Shown here in pieces: positions 1 to 5,531 of a stretch of DNA of 7,254 nt (its first letter is position 1; each line of letters opens with the position of its first letter). The notes below the pieces were generated by a model that searched no databases, was not told the DNA's origin, and was given only the letters and a program-made list of their open reading frames with translations. Source of the DNA: JBBSOW01 sp038259365 (GTDB lineage Bacteria > Actinomycetota > Actinomycetes > Propionibacteriales > Propionibacteriaceae); the NCBI GenBank assembly GCA_038259365.1, contig JBBSOW010000142.1:1-7254 (forward strand), given 5' to 3'. The position numbers and the translations under genes are program-made.

Positions 1-187
1 ACCGCTCCCGGCGAGAGACCCGCCGACGGTTGCCGTACTCGACATCGGTGAAACTGGGCTGGTTCTCACTATGCATGCCCCATCATTTCGCGGTCACCGG
101 CTCCACACCACACGACGCCCCGACTACCCAAGAAAATCAGTACTTCCTTAGCGGTCGGCGAAGTCGTCGTCGCGGCGGCGGCGCGAA
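1..187. other. unassigned left edge, no gene recognised
   Basis: I see no recognisable coding region, RNA or repeat here. Open frames cross the stretch, but none carries a known motif and their composition is not gene-like. It lies directly upstream of an IS3 orfB tail and has probably been joined to it by recombination, since the orfB frame loses its family resemblance upstream of about position 188. Confidence 0.4.
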
Positions 188-313
188 AATCGCCGCCGTA
201 GGCACTCCTCGATCGGACAAATCAGCCCCGTCGCCCTCGAACTGCAATACTCAACCCAGACCGCGGCAGACCAACAAGCCGCACAACCCGGTGTCCACCA
301 ACGGGGGGGGTAG
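188..313 (+). pseudogene. IS3-family transposase OrfB, 3' remnant
   Basis: One frame reads NRRRRHSSIGQISPVALE and continues to a TAG stop at 311-313, about 41 residues. The pattern Asn-Arg-Arg-Arg-Arg-His-Ser-Ser-Ile-Gly...Ser-Pro is the usual C-terminal end of IS3-family OrfB transposases (rve integrase fold), just after the last catalytic Glu. The DDE catalytic core and everything N-terminal are absent, so the piece is inactive. The sequence before the stop (tgtccaccaacggggggg) resembles the G-rich terminal inverted repeats of this family, so an old IS right end probably lies close to 290-313. The neighbours are other IS fragments. Confidence 0.65.
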
Positions 314-340
314 CGCCGTCCTGCTGGAAGGATGTCTGTC

Positions 341-504
341 ATGCCGAAAGCCCATCGTAGAAGTTCCGCGACGATGTCGTGGCGGTGGCCCGCAAGGGCG
401 ATGCAACCCTCAATTAGATAGCCACGGATTTCGGGATCTCAGAGTCCTGCCTGCGTAATTGGCTCCGCCTGGCCAACGTCGAGGACGGTCACCGCCCCGG
501 CCGT
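341..504 (+). pseudogene. IS3-family transposase OrfA, 5' remnant with frameshift and stop
   Basis: An ATG at 341 follows a good ribosome site (GGAAGGA, 326-332, 8-nt spacing) and starts MPKAHR. The reading then continues one frame over from 361 as KFRDDVVAVARKGDATLN, an in-frame TAG at 415-417, and then IATDFGISESCLRNWLRL. This is the helix-turn-helix N-terminal half of an IS3-family OrfA (HTH_Tnp_1 type). A single-base deletion near 358-361 and the TAG, probably once CAG for Gln, both kill the gene. Similarity ends near 499-504, where a minus-strand fragment of a different element begins. Family assignment is by motif recognition only. Confidence 0.65.
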
Positions 505-540
505 CGCGTACTTCTTCGGGATCTCGACCCGGGCAGCCAT
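499..540 (-). pseudogene. start of a second, integrase-type IS transposase (fragment)
   Basis: Read on the minus strand from ATG 540, the 14 codons give MAARVEIPKKYATA. This resembles the N-terminus of actinobacterial transposases with an integrase catalytic domain that begin RVE(V/I)xKKYAxA. The match stops at about 499, exactly where the plus-strand OrfA remnant stops, so the two transposase starts face each other and share about 6 bp. Only the N-terminus remains. The family call rests on 14 residues and is weak. Confidence 0.35.
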
Positions 541-618
541 CGACAGCCCACCGTCCATGATCCAGCATGCCCCGGCCCGCCAGCTTTTCGAGGGCAGTCC
601 TAACTGAGGCACCGTTCC

Positions 619-650
619 CGTTTCGCGCGGGCATAGGTTTCGCGGGCATA
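619..650 (-). repeat. short direct repeat, possible IS end
   Basis: Two adjacent copies of GTTTCGCG(CG)GGCATAG occur at 620-635 and 637-650; the second lacks two bases. They lie about 80-110 bp upstream of the minus-strand transposase start at 540. That is where the subterminal repeats of that element would be expected. They may mark the outer end of the IS and hence the left border of the operon-bearing segment. Confidence 0.35.
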
Positions 651-672
651 GTACGTGAGTCTCGTCGAACTC

Positions 673-701
673 TTGTTCTCGGCAGCACGATCTACTAAAG
701 T
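673..701 (+). promoter_or_regulatory. candidate promoter of the three-gene operon
   Basis: TTGTTC (673-678) and TAAAGT (696-701) are separated by 17 bp, each matching the vegetative consensus at 4 of 6 positions. Transcription would begin near 708-710, giving a leader of about 25 nt before GTG 734. The hexamers are only moderate, and the region is AT-richer than its surroundings. This is a prediction, not proof. Confidence 0.35.
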
Positions 702-733
702 AATTGGCATTGCTATTAGTGAGGCTGGGGCTC

Positions 734-1360
734 GTGGACATTGACAGAGACAGACTCGACGAACTTGCGAAATCGCTCACTGAAGACCAAAGACAGCTGT
801 TGCGGGAGGGGCTTGCAGGGGGAGGGGACTTGGATCCCGACACCCTTGCTGAGTCCCTGAGGTCGTTCGACACCGAGGCGATGTTTGAACGGCTGGGGGC
901 AGACACCTCGCCCCTCGACGCGTCACCACTGAAGTTCAAGAAGAAGCGGGGCCCGAGAGCCGAGGATCCTGTGATTCTCAAACTTGGCGAGGCACCGGCG
1001 ACGCTGAGTGACCTGGCGGTTTCGGTGCGTGAGCGCACCGGACATAACTTGAACCGGATCACTGAGGTGCGTGTGCTGGACCTTGATGAGTCAGAGGTAG
1101 ACGATGTCACCCTGAAGCGGTTGGCCACTGATGAACTGACAGGAAAGACGGCTGAGGGCCGTCGCCTAGTCACCATGGAGCGACCATCCATGGCGACCTC
1201 GATCGATGATCTCGATCTCTTCCAGCAGAGCACCACAGGAGTCGCCGCCTCTGCAAGACGCGTTATCGTGGTAGTCATCATCAATGACGTCGTCATCGTC
1301 GTGGTTTTCCCACCGCCGAATCCGGCCCCGCCAACCGAGCCTCCGCTTACGCGCTGGTAG
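734..1360 (+). CDS. putative RiPP-like precursor with Val/Ile-rich, Pro-rich C-terminus
   Basis: I do not recognise a named family. The 208-residue product has a charged N-terminal part (1-170) with acidic stretches, a basic patch FKKKRGPR at 68-75, and DDLDLF at 158-163. The last 32 residues are quite different: after Ala-Arg-Arg (174-176) comes VIVVVIINDVVIVVVF (177-192), then a Pro-rich tail (193-204) and Leu-Thr-Arg-Trp at the end. The change from leader-like to core-like composition, and the peptide-arginase-like gene 2 bp downstream, suggest a modified-peptide precursor with a very long leader. Arg207, or Arg175/176, would be the arginase targets. GTG 734 is preferred, with GAGG at 721-724 and GGGG at 727-730. 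An in-frame TTG at 704 lies upstream of the predicted transcript start. Alternative: an ordinary small protein whose C-terminus is a beta-hairpin. The coding call is firmer than the function. Confidence 0.6.
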   Translation: MDIDRDRLDELAKSLTEDQRQLLREGLAGGGDLDPDTLAESLRSFDTEAMFERLGADTSPLDASPLKFKKKRGPRAEDPVILKLGEAPATLSDLAVSVRERTGHNLNRITEVRVLDLDESEVDDVTLKRLATDELTGKTAEGRRLVTMERPSMATSIDDLDLFQQSTTGVAASARRVIVVVIINDVVIVVVFPPPNPAPPTEPPLTRW

Positions 1361-1362
1361 AG

Positions 1363-1905
1363 GTGCACCGGCCCACGGCCGTGGTCTCGATCGACGCCGA
1401 CTTCTTCACTTGTTCCGAGGAGCAGCGGCTGCGTGCACCGCTCGTGTCGTGGCTTGGGTGCAGCGTCACCGCAGGGGTGCCGGTGTGGGTGAGTGATGAC
1501 CACGTCGACCTTGTCGAGGCGCTACCTCGCCCCGTCGACGTGATCGTCAACTTCGACTTTCACATGGACATGACGCTCGATTTTCTGCTCGGCGCACCCG
1601 CCGCTCGCCCCGCGGATGCCTCGGTCTTCGAATCCCTCGTGGCGGATCGCGTGGTCCGACGCTACCTCTGGGCCCATCCTGTGAGCCGCCGGAAGACCGC
1701 CGCGAGGATCTATACGAGTGCGCTCCTCGCCGGACGGCAGCCGCTGCTCGGAAACGTCCACTGCATGTCAGGAGTCGATGCGATGGCCATATTGGACGAA
1801 CTCGACGTGGTATGGGCCTTCGTCTGTCGCTCACCGGGCTATGCCACGACGGTGACCGATGCCGCCTTCGCCGACCTGGTGCGAGTGTCAGGCAGTTGCC
1901 CATGA
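1363..1905 (+). CDS. arginase-fold protein, candidate peptide arginase (OspR / UPF0489-like)
   Basis: The 180-residue product carries three metal-binding motifs of the ureohydrolase fold: SIDADFF (9-15), VWVSDDH (41-47) and NFDFHMD (63-69), followed by CRSPGY at 155-160. These supply the six ligands expected for a two-manganese site (Asp11, Asp13, His47, Asp65, His67, Asp69). Known relatives with such motifs, OspR of landornamide biosynthesis and the UPF0489 proteins, lead me to infer hydrolysis of peptidyl arginine to ornithine plus urea. The protein is much shorter than ordinary arginases (about 300 residues), which argues against free-arginine metabolism. Its DxDFF motif is N-terminal, unlike the usual order. 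It starts with GTG 2 bp after the precursor stop, without a strong ribosome site, which suggests coupled translation, and its stop overlaps the next start. The fold call is fairly firm; the substrate is inferred from context. Confidence 0.65.
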   Translation: MHRPTAVVSIDADFFTCSEEQRLRAPLVSWLGCSVTAGVPVWVSDDHVDLVEALPRPVDVIVNFDFHMDMTLDFLLGAPAARPADASVFESLVADRVVRRYLWAHPVSRRKTAARIYTSALLAGRQPLLGNVHCMSGVDAMAILDELDVVWAFVCRSPGYATTVTDAAFADLVRVSGSCP

Positions 1906-3656
1906 CCAGTGCGCAGACACAAATGGTCGCGGACCTCATCCGCGTGGCCGAGAGGGACTACGGAGTCGACTGGGATGAAATCAGGGCGGGCGTCCAAGAT
2001 CGCCTGCGCCCCACCCAGCCCCTGCCAGCCGACTTGATGGACCCACGTCAGACTCCGTCCTACTGGTGCGTGCCACTTCTGGTGGGCGACTACATCGGGG
2101 CGCATTCGGGGGCGATCATCGTCGATCTCGAGCGGTACGTGTCAGGCTGCATTTGCAGACACCTTTTCCATGAGGGTCCCCGGGCCCCCTTCGCGATGCC
2201 GGACGGCGACCTCGAGGCACTGATCGGTGGAGCGTACGACGCATGCCGGACAGCCGGGGGGACACTCGTCGAACAGTTCGACGCCAAGTGCCAGAGCTGG
2301 ACTGTCGTTCTGGCTTTCGGTACCCAGGAGATCAAGCGCGACGCGTCTGAGCACCGCGACTACACCACAGCGCTGTCCACCATCGTCGCGGTCTACTCAT
2401 GCACCCAACTGCTGGACGACTGGCACGACCGCGACGACGATCGCGCGCGAGGTCACTGGAACATGTGGACCGACGAGCCGATTGACGATGTTCTCCGCCT
2501 CGTTGACCCGCTCCTGCGAAGCGCAAACCGCCGCGTGGGACAGCTACGTCGGCACCCACTTCGTGTCGCGCTCAAGGTGCAGTTGCGCGATACGGCCAAC
2601 GAACTCGCGGATCTAGTTGAGCTGTCGACGCGCTCACGCCCGCAATCCGGGCGAACGGGAGGTGCAGTCGAGTCAGGCGTCTCGCATCTCGTCGGCAGAC
2701 TCGGCACAGAGGTACCAGGGCTGTGGCGCGACTTCGCGTCATCAGAAATCAGCGTTGGATCCACCGAATGTATCTCCGCCTTCATCGCGACAATCCTGTC
2801 CCCGATCAAGTCCGCGCGCCCGGCCGCACGATCGGTCTCGAGCACACTCCTCGCGCATGCCCGACCAACAGGAGGATGGGGATACCGCGAGGACGTGGTC
2901 GAGGACGTCGACTCGACGGCGTGGGTGGTTCTCGCCGCTGCTGCCGCTGGCATCACTGCCGCCCCCGGGCTGATCGAGCGGAGCTCGGAGTATCTTCTCT
3001 CTCACCGCCAGGCGGATGGCGGGTTCGCGACTTATAACAACCATGAACGGCGAGAGCTGAGCACCCTAGACCTGCCTGCATGGTCCCGGTCCGACACCAC
3101 TGTGACTTGCTCTGCGCTGCTGGCCCTGACGAGGATCGGCAACGACGACGACATGCTCATTCGCTCTGGTTGCGACTTTGTTGCCAGTCGGTGTACCGAT
3201 GGGGGATGGCCATCGCTGTGGTGGCGGGGCACGGTCTACGGGACCTGGCTCGCCGTGTGGGTGCTCACCTACCTCGGCGGCCAACGCTACCGCCGCCAGT
3301 GTGAGACAGCACATGCTTATCTGCTCGCCACCCGTCACGCAGATGGCTGCTGGGGCGAGACGAGTGCACCGAATGCGTTCGACACTGCACTCGCCGTGCA
3401 CGCCCTGTGTCGACTGGCGCGAACCGACGATGTCGGACCCCTTCGGGAGTCTGCGGCAGCACTCGCCGCCTTGCAGAGCAACACTGGACGATGGCCCGGA
3501 GGCGCACAGATGCTGGCTCCGGGTGCAAATCCGGGGACGGGTGCGATCCTCCGCGACGAGCTCGTCACTACGGCGTGCGCGGTTTCGGCCCTGCATATGG
3601 TCTCGCAGTTCGCGCCAGCGGCAATCAATCCCTCAACACGTGGGAGCCACGCATAG
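1902..3656 (+). CDS. isoprenoid synthase-like / squalene cyclase-like fusion protein
   Basis: The 584-residue product has two halves. Residues about 1-245 are helical and hold QLLDDWHD (169-176) followed by RDDDRARGHWN. This matches the QxxDDxxD second Asp-rich motif of polyprenyl synthases; I find no clear first motif. Residues about 300-570 hold repeats of the prenyltransferase/squalene-oxidase type: TGGWGY (323), QADGGF (370), TDGGWP (432), HADGCWGE (479) and TGRWPGG (528). EDVDSTAW at 334-341 aligns with the DxDDTA catalytic-acid motif of squalene-hopene and class II diterpene cyclases; the middle Asp (337) is kept and the following Asp is Ser. It may cyclise a prenyl or peptide-linked substrate, but no substrate can be read from sequence. 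No membrane segment is seen. ATG 1902 forms an ATGA overlap with the arginase-like gene and has AGG at 1890-1892. Upstream in-frame starts would add about 30 atypical residues, so I reject them. Confidence 0.7.
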   Translation: MTSAQTQMVADLIRVAERDYGVDWDEIRAGVQDRLRPTQPLPADLMDPRQTPSYWCVPLLVGDYIGAHSGAIIVDLERYVSGCICRHLFHEGPRAPFAMPDGDLEALIGGAYDACRTAGGTLVEQFDAKCQSWTVVLAFGTQEIKRDASEHRDYTTALSTIVAVYSCTQLLDDWHDRDDDRARGHWNMWTDEPIDDVLRLVDPLLRSANRRVGQLRRHPLRVALKVQLRDTANELADLVELSTRSRPQSGRTGGAVESGVSHLVGRLGTEVPGLWRDFASSEISVGSTECISAFIATILSPIKSARPAARSVSSTLLAHARPTGGWGYREDVVEDVDSTAWVVLAAAAAGITAAPGLIERSSEYLLSHRQADGGFATYNNHERRELSTLDLPAWSRSDTTVTCSALLALTRIGNDDDMLIRSGCDFVASRCTDGGWPSLWWRGTVYGTWLAVWVLTYLGGQRYRRQCETAHAYLLATRHADGCWGETSAPNAFDTALAVHALCRLARTDDVGPLRESAAALAALQSNTGRWPGGAQMLAPGANPGTGAILRDELVTTACAVSALHMVSQFAPAAINPSTRGSHA

Positions 3657-3673
3657 AAACGCGCTGGACACGT

Positions 3674-4072
3674 TAGATCCCCGGCCCGTTTGCCGTCTTT
3701 GGCGGGGATCGTCGTCCGGATCGTCTCGTCGCGGCGGATCCCGGACAACCCCAGGGTCTTCATGGCCCGATCGACCGAGCCGGCGCTGGCATACGGCACG
3801 GTCATCCGGCGCAGCAGCGCGGTCATCTTGCGTCCTCCATACAACCCTTCGGGAGCCAGCTTGCGCCGCCCGTACGGGTCAATAGTCCACGCGGCATCGC
3901 GGACAGCGTCGACGACGTGGGCGTCGGTGATCGTCCTATCGGCCGGGGCGGCGCTGGACCACCCCCGATAGGTTCTCGCGGCGATCTGGCAGCCCTGCTC
4001 ACGCAGGACCCGACAGATCGACTCGACCGCGTAACCTTCGGCTCTCATCGTGTCGACGAAACCGGCCATCAT
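3674..4072 (-). pseudogene. IS3-family transposase OrfB, truncated
   Basis: From ATG 4072 the frame reads about 133 residues with IS3 OrfB N-terminal features: ESICRVLREQGCQIAARTY, then YGRRKLAPEGLYGGRKMTAL (the HTH_21 region), MKTLGLSGIRR and TTIPAKDGKRAGDL. Similarity ends at about 3674, just before the rve catalytic domain would begin. All DDE residues are therefore missing and the gene cannot work. The open frame runs on into the antisense of the cyclase-like gene, but that part is not transposase. The break lies 17 bp from the stop of the upstream plus-strand gene. It follows the OrfA remnant in the usual overlapping arrangement (CGATGATGG). Confidence 0.75.
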
Positions 4073-4378
4073 CGGTTGCGGGGGTCGAGTTCGGTCGCGA
4101 AGAAAGTTGTCGCCGCACGCAAAATCGGGACGCCTTCGCGCAGCTGCCGGTTCTCACCTTTGAGGCGTTTGATCTCCTCATTCTCTTCGGTGCTGATCCC
4201 CGCGCGGGTCCCCGAATCGAGTTGGTCTTGGATCACCCAGCGTCGCACCGGTTCCTTCCCCACTCCGAGTTGTTGGCCACTGGAGCTGCCGCGGCACTCA
4301 GCGAGGGGACTCCTGCTGGTGATCGGTCACCAGACACACAGCTCGTGCTTTCAGCTCGTCGTTGGTTTTCTTGGGCAT
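4069..4378 (-). pseudogene. IS3-family transposase OrfA, frameshifted
   Basis: ATG 4378 starts MPKKTNDELKARAVCLVTDH, the typical N-terminus of an IS3-family OrfA, and meets a TGA at 4298-4300. The alignment resumes in a neighbouring frame (SLSAAAAPVA) and shifts again to LGVGKEPVRRWV, the helix-turn-helix region. It then continues through TEENEEIKRLKGENRQLRE, the leucine-zipper-like segment, to ATTFFATELDPRNR and a TGA at 4069. At least two frameshifts separate start from end. The element is therefore an old, inactive IS3 copy on the minus strand, together with the truncated orfB that follows. Confidence 0.75.
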
Positions 4379-4475
4379 GTGCTCATTCGCCTTGTCTCAA
4401 ACCGGAGCGGCATCAACCTGGAGCGCTTCATCATGCGGATGTGCCCCTCGGCAGTGAGTTGCTCCGGTGCACAGT
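4379..4475 (-). mobile_element. probable IS3-element left-end region, joined to aroE
   Basis: The sequence between the orfA start (4378) and the end of recognisable aroE (about 4476) probably contains the left end of the IS3 element. It overlaps the last codons and stop of the aroE frame (4431-4433). I cannot identify the exact inverted repeat or a target duplication, so the boundary is approximate. Confidence 0.3.
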
Positions 4476-5318
4476 CGTGCGTCGATCCAACTCCGCGCGC
4501 CCGGCGGCCAGCAGCAGCCCGGCCTCCACGGTTTCACCCGTCATCAGTTTCACCTGGCCCACGCCCTGATGCGCGAGCAGGTCCAGCCCGCTCAGGACCA
4601 CGCGGCCCGCCCGCTCGCCAGCCCGGGCCAGCCGGGTCGGCCACGGATGATAGATCGCGTCGAAGACGATTCGGCTGCGTTCGGCCACGGCTCCGGCCAG
4701 CGGATCCGCGGCCCCGGCGACGACGGTGGAGACGGCCAGATCGGACTCGGGCACCTCGGCGGCGTCGAAGCGGGCGGTGGCGAAATCCAGTCCGAGGTCG
4801 GCCGCGAGTGGGACGAGCGCCAGCGCCTTGTCCAGGCTGCGAGCGAGCACGGTGACGCTGGAGCAGCCCAGCAGCCCGAGCGAGGCCAAGGCCGACCGCG
4901 CCGTGGCGCCGCTGCCGATGATGGTGGCGCCGGTGACCTCTTGCCCGGTCGCGCGCACCGCCGCCGCCAGTCCGGTGACGTCGGTGTTGAACAGCCGGAT
5001 CTGGGGCCCGAAGACCAGCGTGTTCGCCGCGCCCACCTGGGCCGCCAGCGGATCGACCAGCCCGAGCGAGAGCGCCTCCTCCTTGAGCGGCATCGTGAGG
5101 CTCAGACCGCGCCAGTTCGCGGGGCGAGAATCGACGAAACCGGCCAGCTCGCCCGCGCCGACGTCGTGGGCGGTGTAATCCCAGTCCAGGCCCAGGCTGG
5201 CGTAGGCCGCCCGGTGCAGGGCCGGCGAGAGCGAGTGCCCGATGGGACGCCCCAACACCGCGCAGCACGGCCGCCGTTCGTCGGCCGAGCCGGCCTGAGG
5301 CTGGTCCTGGTTCGGCAT
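4431..5318 (-). CDS. aroE: shikimate 5-dehydrogenase
   Basis: The enzyme reduces 3-dehydroshikimate to shikimate with NADPH, the fourth step of aromatic amino-acid and chorismate synthesis in the cytoplasm. The 295-residue protein has the substrate-domain motif GRPIGHSLSPALH (23-35) with the binding serines, LTMPLKE (74-80) with catalytic Lys79, NTDVTGL (111-117) with Asp113, and the nucleotide-binding loop GSGATARSAL (135-144). It ends with DAIYHPWPTRLA (220-231) and LLAHQGVGQ (247-255). The start ATG has AGAAAGG just upstream with 4-nt spacing. Residues 3-14 come from a copy of the intergenic repeat and lie before the conserved fold. The last 15 or so residues (THRSNS-type tail after about 280) are not conserved and may be encoded by the adjoining IS end. 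Position downstream of mltG matches actinobacterial gene order. The core enzyme looks complete. Confidence 0.93.
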   Translation of the reverse strand: MPNQDQPQAGSADERRPCCAVLGRPIGHSLSPALHRAAYASLGLDWDYTAHDVGAGELAGFVDSRPANWRGLSLTMPLKEEALSLGLVDPLAAQVGAANTLVFGPQIRLFNTDVTGLAAAVRATGQEVTGATIIGSGATARSALASLGLLGCSSVTVLARSLDKALALVPLAADLGLDFATARFDAAEVPESDLAVSTVVAGAADPLAGAVAERSRIVFDAIYHPWPTRLARAGERAGRVVLSGLDLLAHQGVGQVKLMTGETVEAGLLLAAGRAELDRRTTVHRSNSLPRGTSA

Positions 5319-5530
5319 TTGGCCTTTCTGTTTTGGACTACCTGGCCTCAGGCTGGTCCTGTTGGTTGGCCCAGCCGGCCTGAGGCTGGTTTTGGCCGAG
5401 CCGGCCTGAGGCTGGTGAGGCAGGTTTTAGCTTGTCGCCTTTTTCCGGTTGGCCCAGCCGGCCTGAGGCTGGTGAGGCAGGTTTTAGCTTGTCGCCTTTT
5501 TCCGGTTGGCCCAGCCGGCCTGAGGCTGGT
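5288..5530. repeat. repeat array between mltG and aroE
   Basis: The 18-bp core AGCCGGCCTGAGGCTGGT occurs five times (starting 5288, 5373, 5399, 5456, 5513), plus a divergent copy with CTCAGG at 5342-5357. Two perfect 57-bp tandem units (5399-5455 and 5456-5512) contain the core, followed by a partial third that ends at the mltG stop. The core carries the interrupted inverted repeat CCAGCC/GGCTGG (6-bp arms, 7-nt loop), so mltG-aroE mRNA could form a row of hairpins. Since 57 is a multiple of three, frames stay open across the array, but I see no protein evidence. The first copy lies inside the aroE coding sequence. Confidence 0.9.
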
Positions 5531-5531
5531 T

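Noticed and set aside
704..733. TTG 704 as start of the precursor gene
   Set aside because: It falls upstream of the predicted transcript start and lacks a ribosome site; GTG 734 has purine-rich sequence ahead of it.
439..1503. Long minus-strand open frame over the precursor gene
   Set aside because: Ser/Arg/Thr-rich, low-complexity translation without motifs; it is antisense to a plus-strand gene with a promoter, ribosome site and coupled neighbours.
1812..1901. Upstream start for the cyclase-like fusion
   Set aside because: It adds an Arg/Cys-rich stretch inside the arginase-like gene; ATG 1902 gives a clean ATGA overlap.
2800..3620. LanC-like lanthionine cyclase
   Set aside because: The repeats suggest an alpha/alpha barrel, but the LanC zinc ligands (Cys...Cys-His) are absent, while DxDST and QW-like repeats fit the squalene-cyclase family.
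3676..3710. Terminator after the operon (GATCCCCG / CGGGGATC)
   Set aside because: The 8-bp arms are 19 nt apart with no T tract, and the right arm is part of the old orfB coding sequence.
5288..5530. CRISPR array
   Set aside because: Units are tandem with identical, not variable, intervening sequence, irregular core spacing and no cas genes.
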